The notes under the pieces are model-generated. The model was not told the origin of the DNA and searched no databases. It was given only the letters and a program-made list of their open reading frames with translations. From NCBI GenBank assembly GCA_026392815.1, contig JAPLBI010000008.1:1-15837 (forward strand): DNA of 15,837 bases. Reading direction: 5' to 3'. Position 1 is the first letter of the stretch. Every line of letters starts with the position of its first letter. Shown piece after piece: positions 7,010 to 15,628 of the stretch. This stretch comes from Actinomycetota bacterium. GTDB lineage: Bacteria; Actinomycetota; Actinomycetes; Nanopelagicales; Nanopelagicaceae. A program made the position numbers and the translations under genes.

Positions 7010-7555
7010 GTGCGCCCAGCTTCACAACCCAATTCCGGCAAAGCAAAGTTTGGCTTGGTTAAACGCCTCTATCTAATCGCCTGGATAATCTGGCTAATCG
7101 ATTTCGCTACCAAGACTTGGGCGATCGCTAATTTAGATTCCCGAGATCCCATTAAATTGATTGGATCATTCCTGCAGTTAACGCTGGTAAAAAACTCTGG
7201 AGCGGCATTTAGCTTTGCGACGGGTGCAACTTTTATTCTCTCAATATTTGCTTGTTGCGTCGTAGCCGCAATTGCATACTACGCACCAAAGATCACCTCC
7301 AAGGGATGGGCGATCGTGATTGGTCTAGCCCTTGGCGGAATCGTAGGTAACTTAACTGATCGAATCTTCCGTGCGCCGGGCTTCTTTACCGGCCATGTGA
7401 TCGACTGGATTGAACTACCAAATTGGCCGGTATTTAACATCGCAGATAGCGCTATTGTGGTTGCAACAGCGATCGCAGTGGTCCTGTCAATTAAAAATAT
7501 TTCTCCGATAGAGCCAGCAAATGTCGAGAAAAAAGATCGTTCCGAGGAGGCGTAA
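7010..7555 (+). CDS. lspA: Lipoprotein signal peptidase (signal peptidase II)
   Basis: LspA is the inner-membrane aspartyl protease that removes the signal peptide of diacylglyceryl-modified prolipoproteins and is the target of globomycin. It has 181 residues. Four hydrophobic segments are visible (about 15-37, 72-92, 99-115 and 143-162). The catalytic pair is Asp117 in GNLTDRIFR and Asp146 in VFNIADSAIV. The conserved KNSGAAFSF (family N-T/S-G-A-A-F) is at 61-69. The first 14 residues are polar and the C-terminal 20 residues are charged. The GTG at 7010 lies one base after the preceding stop, with AAGGAAG at 6991-6997 as a plausible though slightly distant ribosome site. It forms a tight unit with rluD, which starts immediately after its stop. 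Confidence 0.95.
   Translation: MRPASQPNSGKAKFGLVKRLYLIAWIIWLIDFATKTWAIANLDSRDPIKLIGSFLQLTLVKNSGAAFSFATGATFILSIFACCVVAAIAYYAPKITSKGWAIVIGLALGGIVGNLTDRIFRAPGFFTGHVIDWIELPNWPVFNIADSAIVVATAIAVVLSIKNISPIEPANVEKKDRSEEA
7544..7550 (+). promoter_or_regulatory. Strong Shine-Dalgarno of rluD within the lspA 3' end
   Basis: GAGGAGG ends five bases before the rluD ATG at 7556 and encodes part of the lspA C-terminus. It is one of the few canonical ribosome sites in the window and contrasts with the starts that lack one (sepF, ileS, dnaE, hisD). Confidence 0.75.
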
Positions 7556-8494
7556 ATGTCACGCGAAGCGCGCACATTAAGCGTTCCTGAAGGAGTTGCG
7601 GGCGAACGAATAGATAGCGCCCTGACGCGAGTCCTTGGCCTTTCGCGCACCGCAATCGTAAAACTTCTAGAAGATGGCGACATCACAACTTCAGGGCGAG
7701 CTATGGCTAAGTCAGAGCGGGTAATTAGCGGACAAGTTATCGATGTCTTGATGCCAGAACCGCTAAATCAAGATCCAATTCCGCTGACTCCACTTGATGG
7801 GTTGCGCGTTGTTTACGATGATGAACATATTGTCGTAGTTGATAAACCGGTTGGTTGTGCCGCGCATCCAAGCCCAGGATGGATGGGGCCAACCGTTGTC
7901 GGCGCGCTTATGGCAGCCGGTTACACAATTTCTACTTCGGGTCCTGCCGAACGCGCTGGAATCGTTCATCGCTTAGATGTTGGCACGAGCGGTTTAATGA
8001 TCGTTGCAAAAACTGATATTGCCTACACACGATTGAAGGAAGCATTCCGCAACCACGAAGTTGAAAAGACTTATCACGCGCTCGTGCAAGGTCATATGGA
8101 TCCTGTTTCTGGAACAATTGATGCGCCAATTGATCGCCACCCAAAAGAAGATCATCGCTTTGCAGTTATTGCCGAGGGCAAAGAGAGCATCACCCACTAC
8201 GAAGTTATCGAGTTTTATCGCTCCGTCTCACTCGTTAAAGTTGAGTTAGAGACCGGACGCACGCATCAAATCCGAGTTCACTTCTCGGCGCTAAATCATC
8301 CGCTAGTTGGCGATACAACTTATGGAGCAGATCCAGTGCTCGGAAAATCGTTAGCCATGTCACGTCCTTGGTTACACGCCCTTGAACTTCGCTTTAAACA
8401 TCCCGTCTCATCCGAGGAACTGGTTCTCAACGCTCCCTATGCACCTGACCTTCAGGCTTGCTTGGCGTTGCTATCCGAAGCTGTTCTGCCGTAA
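7556..8494 (+). CDS. rluD: RluA-family 23S rRNA pseudouridine synthase, RluD type
   Basis: This enzyme isomerises uridine to pseudouridine in RNA; by family and position the likely substrate is 23S rRNA (helix 69 for RluD), though other RluA paralogues cannot be excluded from sequence alone. It has 312 residues. An S4-like RNA-binding domain lies at about 15-65 (ERIDSALTRVLGLSRTAIVK). The catalytic domain includes VVDKPVG CAAHPS (about 94-106), the catalytic Asp141 in IVHRLDVGTSGLM, and the TGRTHQIRVH stretch plus HPLVGDTTYG. ATG 7556 is chosen because a strong GAGGAGG at 7544-7550 lies five bases upstream, inside the last codons of lspA, and the lspA stop TAA directly abuts the ATG, so the two are translationally coupled. 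The lspA-rluD pair is conserved in many bacteria. Confidence 0.93.
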   Translation: MSREARTLSVPEGVAGERIDSALTRVLGLSRTAIVKLLEDGDITTSGRAMAKSERVISGQVIDVLMPEPLNQDPIPLTPLDGLRVVYDDEHIVVVDKPVGCAAHPSPGWMGPTVVGALMAAGYTISTSGPAERAGIVHRLDVGTSGLMIVAKTDIAYTRLKEAFRNHEVEKTYHALVQGHMDPVSGTIDAPIDRHPKEDHRFAVIAEGKESITHYEVIEFYRSVSLVKVELETGRTHQIRVHFSALNHPLVGDTTYGADPVLGKSLAMSRPWLHALELRFKHPVSSEELVLNAPYAPDLQACLALLSEAVLP

Positions 8495-8498
8495 CGAC

Positions 8499-8504
8499 TA
8501 ATCT
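8499..8504 (+). promoter_or_regulatory. Putative -10 box of dnaE
   Basis: TAATCT lies in the 19-base rluD-dnaE gap, nine bases before the dnaE GTG at 8514. No Shine-Dalgarno is present before that GTG. The spacing equals that of the ileS box and predicts a leader of only a few bases. No -35 box is evident. Confidence 0.35.
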
Positions 8505-8513
8505 TGTGCAACT

Positions 8514-11500
8514 GTGACAACCGAAAACCCAACCCAGCCAAAAGCGAGTAAAGATTCTTTTGTGCACCTTCATGTGCACACTGAATATTCAATGCTCGAT
8601 GGTGCCGCACGTATCGGCGATCTCGTAGAAGAAGTAGCGCGCCAAGAGATGCCGGCGATCGCAATGACTGATCACGGAAATGTTTTCGGCGCCTTTGATT
8701 TTTATAAGCAGGCGGTGAAGGCGGGCGTTAAACCGATCATCGGTATCGAAGCCTACGTTGCTCCAGAATCGCGCTTTGATAAGAAGAAGGTGCAATGGGC
8801 CGATGGCGGAGAGGACGATGTTTCAGGCGGCGGTGCATATACGCATATGACCATCTTGGCCGAGAACAATCATGGTCTCGCTAATTTATTTAAGCTCTCA
8901 TCTCTTGCATCCCTTGAAGGTTATTACTACAAGCCGCGCATGGATCGTGAACTACTCTCTAAATATGCTGATGGTTTGATCGCAACTACTGGTTGCCCGG
9001 GTGGAGAAATCCAGACTCGCCTGCGTATGGGAAATTATAAAGAAGCGATGCGCGCGGCAAGTGATTACCGAGATATTTTTGGCGCACATAACTTCTTCCT
9101 TGAACTAATGGATCACGGCATTGATGTTGAAACCCGCGTTAAAGAAGATCTCATCAAACTTGGCCGCGAACTTAAACTGCCGCTGCTTGCGACAAACGAC
9201 CTGCACTACACCCGCCATGAAGATGCGCCGGCGCATGAAGCGCTGCTCTGCGTGCAATCTGGTTCAACTCTGGCAGATCCAAAGCGCTTTAAATTCGATA
9301 ACGATGAGTTCTATCTAAAGTCACCTGCGCAAATGCGCGAGCTCTTTAAGGATCTGCCTGAAGCCTGCGATAACACCCTGCTCATCGCCGAGCGCTGCAA
9401 TGTAAAACTTCGCGAAGGCGAAAATCTCATGCCCGCATTTGCGGTGCCGCCAGGTGAAACAGAAGATTCTTGGTTACGTAAAGAGGCAGAGCGCGGGTTG
9501 GTTACTCGTTTCGGGGATAGGGCAACAGATGCTCATCGTGTTCGTTTAAATTACGAATTAGATGTCATGGCCAATATGGGATTTCCGGGTTACTTCTTAG
9601 TTGTTGCAGATCTAGTTGCGCATGCCAAGAAAGTTGGAATCCGTGTTGGTCCTGGTCGCGGCTCTGCTGCTGGCTCATTAGTTGCTTACTCACTCGGAAT
9701 CACCGGCCTTGATCCAATCGAGCACGGCTTACTTTTTGAGCGATTCTTAAATCCAGAACGTATCTCCATGCCTGATATCGATCTGGACTTTGATGAACGT
9801 CGGCGCAGCGAAATGATCCGTTACGCAACTGAGAAATACGGCGAAGATCGCGTAGCCCAGATCATCACCTACGGCACAATTAAATCTAAGCAATCAATTA
9901 AAGATGCCACTCGCGTTTTAGGCTATCCATATGTAATTGGTGAGAAGTTAACGAAAGCGCTCCCACCTTCAGTGATGGGGAAAGATATTTCACTTGCTGG
10001 AGTATTTGATTCACAAGACTCACGCCATGGCGAAGCCGGCGAATTTCGCGAGCTCTACAACACCGATCCTGATTCAAAGAAGGTCGTAGATTTAGCGCGC
10101 GGACTTGAAGGTCTTAAGCGCCAATGGGGAGTTCACGCCGCTGGCGTAATCCTCTCTCGCGAGCCGCTACTTGATGTAATCCCAATCCATCGCCGCGAAG
10201 CCGATGGAGCAATCATTACCCAGTTCGATATGGGCGCCTGCGAATCAACTGGCTTGTTAAAGATGGATTTCTTGGGTCTTCGCAACTTATCCGTATTAGA
10301 TGACGCGCTTCTAAATATCAAAGAGAACCAAGGAATAGATGTAGTCCTTGAAGATCTACCACTGTCAGATCAAAAGACATTCGAACTCTTATCGCGCGGT
10401 GACACACTTGGTGTATTTCAACTCGATGGTGGACCAATGCGCGCGCTCCTTCGCAGCATGGCGCCAGATTCATTTGCCGACATATCTGCGGTTATCGCGC
10501 TCTACCGCCCTGGTCCAATGGGCGAAAATGCACACAATAACTATGCCGATCGTAAGAATGGTCGCAAACCAGTTGAACCAATTCACCCAGAGCTCTCTGA
10601 AGTTCTCCAAGAAATTTTGGGAGATACCTATGGGCTAATTGTTTATCAGGAACAAGTAATGGCGATCGCCCAGAAAGTTGCCGGGTTCTCACTTGGTCGT
10701 GCAGATCTCTTACGTAAGGCGATGGGTAAGAAGAATAAGGAAATTCTGGATAAGGAATACATACCTTTCGAAGCCGGCATGAAAGAAAATGGATTCTCAA
10801 CCGCCGCCATCAAACGTTTATGGGATGTTCTTATTCCCTTCTCTGACTATGCATTTAACCGAGCACATAGCGCAGGTTACGGAGTTGTCTCATTCTGGAC
10901 CGGTTATCTCAAGGCAAATTATCCAACCGAATATATGGCAGCCCTGCTTACCAGTGTGCGTGATGATAAAGATAAGTCAGCGCTCTACTTATCCGAGTGC
11001 CGTCGTATGGGCATCAAGGTTCTTCCCCCCGATGTCAATGAATCAAATGCTGAATACACACCGCGTGGCAAAGATATCCGCTTTGGACTTGCTGCAATCC
11101 GTAACGTTGGTGAAGGCGTGGTCGCTTCAATTAAATCTGCGCGTACAACAAAGGGAGCGTTTACCTCATTCGGTGATTTCCTCGCCAAAGTAGATGCGCA
11201 AGTTTGCAATAAGAAAACAATTGAATCTTTAATCAAAGGTGGAGCATTCGATTCGCTAAACCATCCACGTAAAGCGTTGATGTCAGTTCACCTAGAAGCA
11301 ATTGACTCAGTCATCGAAACCAAGCGCGCAGAAGCGATCGGACAGTTTGATCTCTTCGGAGGCGATTCGATGACGCAAGTTTCAGGTCTGGAAATTGAGA
11401 TACCTACATTTGAATGGGATAAGGCGACGCTGCTGGTCTTTGAACGCGAAATGCTGGGTCTCTATGTTTCAGATCATCCTCTTCTCGGCGTTGAACATAT

Positions 11501-12047
11501 CTTGCGTTCCAATACCGATATGTCTATTAGCGCGCTACAAAGTGATGAAAGCACGCCAGATGGCATGGTCACTTTAGGAGGCTTGATTACCGGCGTTCAA
11601 CGCAAAGTCTCTCGCACAGGTTCATCGTGGGCGATTGTTAGCCTGGAAGATCTCGAAGGCGCTATAGAAGTTCTCTTCTTCTCAAATACTTACAATCAAT
11701 ATGCACTTACCTTGATTGAAGATCGCGTTGTCACAGTTCGCGGTCGATTCGAACGTCGCGATGAAGTTTTGCGTTTTACTGCGCTTGAAATGAAGTCCCT
11801 CGATGTTTCGACTGGACCAGTTGGGCCGCTCTTAATCTCTTTACCAATTGCGCAGTGCACACCACCAGTAGTCGATCGTATGAAGGAAATTCTGCGTTCT
11901 CATCCCGGAAAACGCGAAGTCCATATGCAGATCGATGACCAAGGCGTGCTAACAACTATGAAGATTGATGCACTCGTAACAGCATCGCCAAGTTTGAGCG
12001 CAGATTTGAAATCTATCTTGGGGCCCGACTGCTTAGTTCGAATGTGA
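8514..12047 (+). CDS. dnaE: DNA polymerase III alpha subunit (replicative DnaE1 type)
   Basis: This is the C-family replicative polymerase catalytic subunit, 1177 residues, full length. The N-terminal PHP domain (about 15-290) keeps the metal-ligand pattern of active PHP domains: His20 and His22 in HLHVH, Asp52 and His54 in MTDHGN, Glu79, His111, Cys161, and Asp229 with His231 in NDLHY. In mycobacterial DnaE1 this domain is the 3'-5' proofreading nuclease, so proofreading is expected here. Polymerase palm: GPGRGSAAGS (379-388), Asp421 and Asp423 in PDIDLDFDE, and a further Asp in KMDFLGL. A helix-hairpin-helix/tau-binding-like region follows, then a beta-clamp motif QFDLF beginning at Gln944, and an OB-fold near 1020-1090. 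GTG 8514 is chosen from homology (the PHP domain starts 16 residues later). The length and PHP site argue against the error-prone DnaE2. Confidence 0.97.
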   Translation: MTTENPTQPKASKDSFVHLHVHTEYSMLDGAARIGDLVEEVARQEMPAIAMTDHGNVFGAFDFYKQAVKAGVKPIIGIEAYVAPESRFDKKKVQWADGGEDDVSGGGAYTHMTILAENNHGLANLFKLSSLASLEGYYYKPRMDRELLSKYADGLIATTGCPGGEIQTRLRMGNYKEAMRAASDYRDIFGAHNFFLELMDHGIDVETRVKEDLIKLGRELKLPLLATNDLHYTRHEDAPAHEALLCVQSGSTLADPKRFKFDNDEFYLKSPAQMRELFKDLPEACDNTLLIAERCNVKLREGENLMPAFAVPPGETEDSWLRKEAERGLVTRFGDRATDAHRVRLNYELDVMANMGFPGYFLVVADLVAHAKKVGIRVGPGRGSAAGSLVAYSLGITGLDPIEHGLLFERFLNPERISMPDIDLDFDERRRSEMIRYATEKYGEDRVAQIITYGTIKSKQSIKDATRVLGYPYVIGEKLTKALPPSVMGKDISLAGVFDSQDSRHGEAGEFRELYNTDPDSKKVVDLARGLEGLKRQWGVHAAGVILSREPLLDVIPIHRREADGAIITQFDMGACESTGLLKMDFLGLRNLSVLDDALLNIKENQGIDVVLEDLPLSDQKTFELLSRGDTLGVFQLDGGPMRALLRSMAPDSFADISAVIALYRPGPMGENAHNNYADRKNGRKPVEPIHPELSEVLQEILGDTYGLIVYQEQVMAIAQKVAGFSLGRADLLRKAMGKKNKEILDKEYIPFEAGMKENGFSTAAIKRLWDVLIPFSDYAFNRAHSAGYGVVSFWTGYLKANYPTEYMAALLTSVRDDKDKSALYLSECRRMGIKVLPPDVNESNAEYTPRGKDIRFGLAAIRNVGEGVVASIKSARTTKGAFTSFGDFLAKVDAQVCNKKTIESLIKGGAFDSLNHPRKALMSVHLEAIDSVIETKRAEAIGQFDLFGGDSMTQVSGLEIEIPTFEWDKATLLVFEREMLGLYVSDHPLLGVEHILRSNTDMSISALQSDESTPDGMVTLGGLITGVQRKVSRTGSSWAIVSLEDLEGAIEVLFFSNTYNQYALTLIEDRVVTVRGRFERRDEVLRFTALEMKSLDVSTGPVGPLLISLPIAQCTPPVVDRMKEILRSHPGKREVHMQIDDQGVLTTMKIDALVTASPSLSADLKSILGPDCLVRM

Positions 12048-12102
12048 TTTTGCGCTGTATCGCCTAATTTTATTGGCAACGCCTCGAAGAGGTGGCAGCC
12101 GT

Positions 12103-12108
12103 TAGACT
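12103..12108 (+). promoter_or_regulatory. Putative -10 box of the his operon (leaderless)
   Basis: TAGACT is followed by exactly six bases and the ATG at 12115, the textbook spacing for a leaderless actinobacterial transcript. No Shine-Dalgarno precedes the ATG. The 67-base dnaE-hisD gap also contains a weak 6-bp hairpin (12080-12094, loop GAA) without a U-tract, and a TTGGCA at 12073-12078 that is too far (24 bases) to be an ordinary -35. No room exists for a long attenuator or a His T-box. Confidence 0.5.
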
Positions 12109-12114
12109 TGCCCC

Positions 12115-14409
12115 ATGATTCGCTCGCTTGATCTACGCGGTAAAGCTCTCACCAAAGTGGGCTACCAGAAAGCTATTCCGCGAGCGAAGTTAGATATCGC
12201 TGCAGCGCTAGTTGCGATTGAGCCAATTCTGCAGAAAGTTAAATCAGGTACTGAGGCAGACTTGCTCCAACTGGCCGAAGAATTCGATGGCGTTAGGCCA
12301 CCTTCAATCCGCGTTCCACAATCTGCTTTAGATAAAGCACTTGCTGATTTAGATCCAAAGATTCGTGCTGCACTAGAACTATCAGCCGAGCGAATCCGTA
12401 AAGTTCACAACGATCAAACCCGCGGCGTAACTACTACGAAAGTTGTCGATGGGGGAGTCGTAACTGAACGTTGGATCCCAGTTGATCGCGTCGGGTTATA
12501 TGTTCCAGGTGGTCGCGCCGTTTACCCAAGTAGCGTCTTAATGAATGTCATCCCAGCGCAGATTGCAAAAGTTTCCAGCATCGCAGTTGCATCACCACCG
12601 CAGAAAGAGTTTGGCGGACTTCCGCACCCAACGATTCTTGCTGCTTGCGCACTCCTTGGTATCACTGAGGTTTACGCAGTCGGTGGAGCACAAGCAATCG
12701 CGCTCTTTGCCTATGGCATGGATGGCCTCTGCGAGAAATGTGATTTGGTCACTGGCCCAGGCAATATCTATGTTGCTGCTGCTAAGCGCGCGCTGCGTGG
12801 AGTAATTGGAATCGACTCAGAAGCCGGCCCAACTGAGATTGCCATCTTGGCCGATGAAAGTGCGCGTGCAGGTGATGTTGCCGCAGATCTAATTAGCCAG
12901 GCCGAGCACGATGTGATTGCCGCCGCTGTTCTTGTGACGACATCTGAAAAATTAGCAGCCGATGTTGTTAAAGAGTTAGAAGTCAGAGTCGCCAAGACGA
13001 AGCACTCAGCCAGAATCCGTGAGGCACTTTCCGGTATTCAATCTGCAATCGTTATGGTCGATTCAATTGCGCAAGGTTTAGATGTCGTAAATGCCTATGC
13101 AGCAGAACACTTAGAGATCCAAACCCAGAACGCTGCGCAAGATGCGTTGAAAATTCGTAACGCTGGCGCAGTCTTCATCGGACGCTTCTCACCAGTGTCA
13201 CTTGGCGATTATTCAGCGGGTTCAAACCACGTACTCCCAACAGGTGGATGCGCCTGCCACAGCAGCGGGCTATCTGTACAAACCTTCTTACGCGGGTTGC
13301 ACTACATCGAATACGAGAAGAAATGGCCACTTTGGCTGCCACTTCGCGATGAATTAACTTCCCTTTCCCCGTATGGAGCGCCACAGGTTCCAGCTGAGGC
13401 GACGTTAAATACCAACGAGAATCCTTATGCTCCATCTCCTGAACTCGCACAAGCGATTGCCGACCGCGTACATAGGGTTGCCACAACTTTAAATCGCTAT
13501 CCAGATCGTGATGCCACAGTTCTGCGCACATCTCTAGGCAAATTTATAAATACTCTATCTGGAACAAATTTCACAGCAGATTCAATCTGGGCAGCCAATG
13601 GCAGTAACGAGATTATCCAATCTCTCTTCATGGCATTCGGTGATCGAGGTGCACTTGGTTTCACACCTTCCTATTCAATGCATCCATTAATCGCCAAGGT
13701 AGTTGGCGTTACTTGGCAAGATGGAGGACGTCGGGCAGATTTCACTTTAGATACCGCCAAGGCGATCACGGAGATTTCGGGAAAGAAACCAGCCCTAACT
13801 TTCGTGACAACTCCAAATAATCCGACCGGCACCCTTTTAAAAATCGGCGAGATTGAAGAGCTAGCAAAGGCGACCGCGCAAGTTAGCGGGTTACTTGTTA
13901 TCGATGAGGCTTATGCTGAATTTTCTAAGGAAATATCTGCCGTCGCGCTAATTGAAAAGTATCCAAATGTGGTTGTGATCCGGACTATGAGTAAAGCATT
14001 CGCTTTCGCCGGAGCGCGCGTCGGGTATTTAGTTGCCAACCCAGATGTCGTTGATGCGATGTTTCTGGTGAGATTGCCGTACCACTTAAGCGCAATTACT
14101 CAGGCGGCGGCCGAAGTGGCTCTTGAATATCAGGCAGAGTTGCTGGGCACTGTTGCGACGTTGATTGACTCACGTGCGAAAGTTATTGCTGACCTGGAAT
14201 CCATGGGTCTGACTGTTGCTCCAAGCAGCGCAAACTTCATCATCTTCTCAGGATTTAACGTAGAGCCAGCGCAGATCTGGCGCCAACTTCTCGATCGCGG
14301 TGTTCTGATTAGAGATGTGGGATTATTAGGGCACTTGCGTATGACCATTGGCAATGAGGCCGAGAATCAGAAATTTATTGGCGCCTTAAAAGAGATTTTG
14401 CAGAAGTAA
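12115..14409 (+). CDS. hisD-hisC: HisD-HisC fusion: histidinol dehydrogenase (C-terminal tail missing) joined to histidinol-phosphate aminotransferase
   Basis: One open frame of 764 codons carries two histidine-pathway enzymes. Residues 1-400 are HisD, the NAD-dependent last step (histidinol to histidine). Present are [20 protein letters not shown], zinc-ligand-type Gln262 and His265 in SQAEH, the catalytic pair Glu331-His332 in AAEHLEI, Asp365 in GDYSAGS, His372 in NHVLP, and [18 protein letters not shown]. After HYIEY (396-400) the usual 35-40 residue HisD tail, with its LPAH zinc-ligand histidine, is absent. Within about seven residues (EKKWPLW) the HisC N-terminus begins (LPLRDEL...SPYGAPQ). 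HisC (about 405-764) looks complete: [29 protein letters not shown], the PLP lysine Lys627 in TMSKAFAF, and a typical C-terminus. No stop or frameshift occurs. The ATG start is supported by a leaderless-type promoter. Whether the HisD half is active is open. hisB follows after 29 bases. Confidence 0.93.
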   Translation: MIRSLDLRGKALTKVGYQKAIPRAKLDIAAALVAIEPILQKVKSGTEADLLQLAEEFDGVRPPSIRVPQSALDKALADLDPKIRAALELSAERIRKVHNDQTRGVTTTKVVDGGVVTERWIPVDRVGLYVPGGRAVYPSSVLMNVIPAQIAKVSSIAVASPPQKEFGGLPHPTILAACALLGITEVYAVGGAQAIALFAYGMDGLCEKCDLVTGPGNIYVAAAKRALRGVIGIDSEAGPTEIAILADESARAGDVAADLISQAEHDVIAAAVLVTTSEKLAADVVKELEVRVAKTKHSARIREALSGIQSAIVMVDSIAQGLDVVNAYAAEHLEIQTQNAAQDALKIRNAGAVFIGRFSPVSLGDYSAGSNHVLPTGGCACHSSGLSVQTFLRGLHYIEYEKKWPLWLPLRDELTSLSPYGAPQVPAEATLNTNENPYAPSPELAQAIADRVHRVATTLNRYPDRDATVLRTSLGKFINTLSGTNFTADSIWAANGSNEIIQSLFMAFGDRGALGFTPSYSMHPLIAKVVGVTWQDGGRRADFTLDTAKAITEISGKKPALTFVTTPNNPTGTLLKIGEIEELAKATAQVSGLLVIDEAYAEFSKEISAVALIEKYPNVVVIRTMSKAFAFAGARVGYLVANPDVVDAMFLVRLPYHLSAITQAAAEVALEYQAELLGTVATLIDSRAKVIADLESMGLTVAPSSANFIIFSGFNVEPAQIWRQLLDRGVLIRDVGLLGHLRMTIGNEAENQKFIGALKEILQK

Positions 14410-14438
14410 TTGAATACGAAGCTAATGGAGATAATCAG

Positions 14439-15023
14439 ATGAGAACAGCCCGAGTAGAACGTAAAACTAAAGAGTCCCACGTAATTGTTGAGTTAAACCT
14501 CGATGGCGTCGGTGAGATCTCAGTAGATACTGGCGTCCCATTCTTTGATCACATGCTTTCTCAACTTGGAAAGCATTCTGGTTTCAATCTAACTGTAAAG
14601 ACAACTGGTGATATTGATGTCGATTCACATCACACAGTTGAAGATACTTCGCTGGCATTTGGGCAAGCGCTGCGCGAGGCACTTGGCGACAAAATTGGTA
14701 TCCGTCGCTTTGGTGATGCGATGGTTCCACTTGATGAAGTTCTGGTTCAGGCAGCAGTTGATCTTTCCGGTCGTCCATATCTAGTTCACCGCCAACCAGA
14801 AATCGTTGAATTGATCGGAACTTTCGATACCACTCTTGGTAAGCACATCTGGGAATCAATCGTTGCCGAAGCTCATATCGCACTGCATATTCGCGTTTTA
14901 GAAGGACGCAATGCCCACCACGTATTCGAAGCACAGTTTAAAGCGGTTGCTCGCGCACTTCGCGATGCCGTCTCCCTTGATGGCGGAATTGCAGGAGTTC
15001 CTTCAACAAAAGGTTCGCTCTAA
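14439..15023 (+). CDS. hisB: Imidazoleglycerol-phosphate dehydratase (monofunctional)
   Basis: HisB dehydrates imidazoleglycerol phosphate to imidazoleacetol phosphate, the substrate of HisC. It has 194 residues, typical for the monofunctional actinobacterial enzyme with no attached histidinol-phosphate phosphatase. The two metal-binding repeats are visible: HHTVED at 64-69 and [10 protein letters not shown] from 160; [14 protein letters not shown] is at 35-47 and [14 protein letters not shown] at 87-100. ATG 14439 is preceded by GGAG at 14427-14430, eight bases upstream. It lies 29 bases after the hisD-hisC frame and two bases before hisH, so it is part of the same operon. Confidence 0.97.
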   Translation: MRTARVERKTKESHVIVELNLDGVGEISVDTGVPFFDHMLSQLGKHSGFNLTVKTTGDIDVDSHHTVEDTSLAFGQALREALGDKIGIRRFGDAMVPLDEVLVQAAVDLSGRPYLVHRQPEIVELIGTFDTTLGKHIWESIVAEAHIALHIRVLEGRNAHHVFEAQFKAVARALRDAVSLDGGIAGVPSTKGSL

Positions 15024-15025
15024 TA

Positions 15026-15628
15026 GTGATCGCAATCCTTGATTACGGTTCCGGGAATTTAAGGTCGGCACAACGCGCTTTCGAACGCAGCGGTAAAGAA
15101 GTTCTAGTTACCTCCGATCGTGAGATCGCACTCAATGCGCAAGGCTTAGTTGTCCCGGGCGTTGGTGCATTTGCGGCATGCATGCGCGGTTTAGTTGCAG
15201 TTGGGGGAGATGCGATTGTTCGCGAACGCCTTGCCAAGCAACGTCCGACTTTAGGAATCTGTGTTGGAATGCAAATTCTCTTCAGAGATGGCGATGAACA
15301 TACCAACGGGCCACTGCACCAAGGCGTTGGCATCTGGCAAGAGAGCATCACCAAGTTAGATGCGCCGATATTGCCGCATATGGGTTGGAATACCGTAGAA
15401 GTCTCGTCAAACTCGAACTTGTTTAAAGGAATAGAAGATCAGTCCTTCTACTTTGTTCACTCTTATGCGGCAAAGAAGCCAGTTGGTATTGCACAGGCGT
15501 GGAGCACGCACAATGAAAAGTTTTTGGCGGCGGTAGAAGACGGTGCTATTGCAGCGACGCAATTTCATCCTGAGAAATCTGGAGAAGCTGGTCTTGCGCT
15601 GATTAAGAATTGGGTTGGGATGCTATGA
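15026..15628 (+). CDS. hisH: Imidazole glycerol phosphate synthase glutaminase subunit HisH
   Basis: HisH is the class I glutamine amidotransferase that supplies ammonia to HisF for making imidazoleglycerol phosphate and AICAR. It has 200 residues. The N-terminal [14 protein letters not shown], the oxyanion-type PGVGAFA (44-50), the nucleophile Cys79 in LGICVGMQ, and His181 with Glu183 in TQFHPEKSG form the complete triad. PHMGWN (117-122) is also a HisH landmark. The GTG at 15026 follows the hisB stop after two bases; an AAAAGG at about 15008-15013 may serve as a weak ribosome site. Its stop overlaps the hisA ATG by ATGA, indicating coupling. HisF is expected beyond the right edge. Confidence 0.96.
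   Translation: MIAILDYGSGNLRSAQRAFERSGKEVLVTSDREIALNAQGLVVPGVGAFAACMRGLVAVGGDAIVRERLAKQRPTLGICVGMQILFRDGDEHTNGPLHQGVGIWQESITKLDAPILPHMGWNTVEVSSNSNLFKGIEDQSFYFVHSYAAKKPVGIAQAWSTHNEKFLAAVEDGAIAATQFHPEKSGEAGLALIKNWVGML

Noticed and set aside
7121..10669. Four copies of the palindrome GCGATCGC (7121, 7469, 8655, 10662), the cyanobacterial HIP1 octamer, where about 0.2 would be expected by base composition.
   Set aside because: All four are in the same codon phase and encode Ala-Ile-Ala in lspA and dnaE. GCG-ATC-GC codon choice in hydrophobic protein segments explains them without a DNA-level role; a genome-wide count would be needed to reopen this.
12073..12096. TTGGCA resembling a -35 box, plus a small CGCCTC/GAGGTG hairpin in the dnaE-hisD gap.
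   Set aside because: The spacing from TTGGCA to the -10 box is 24 bases, too long for an ordinary promoter. The hairpin is only 6 bp with a G-U pair and no U-tract, so neither a terminator nor an attenuator is supported.
13300..13420. Frameshift as the cause of the HisD tail loss.
   Set aside because: HisC-like sequence starts only about seven codons after the last HisD motif in the same frame, leaving no DNA that could encode the missing 35-40 residues in any frame.
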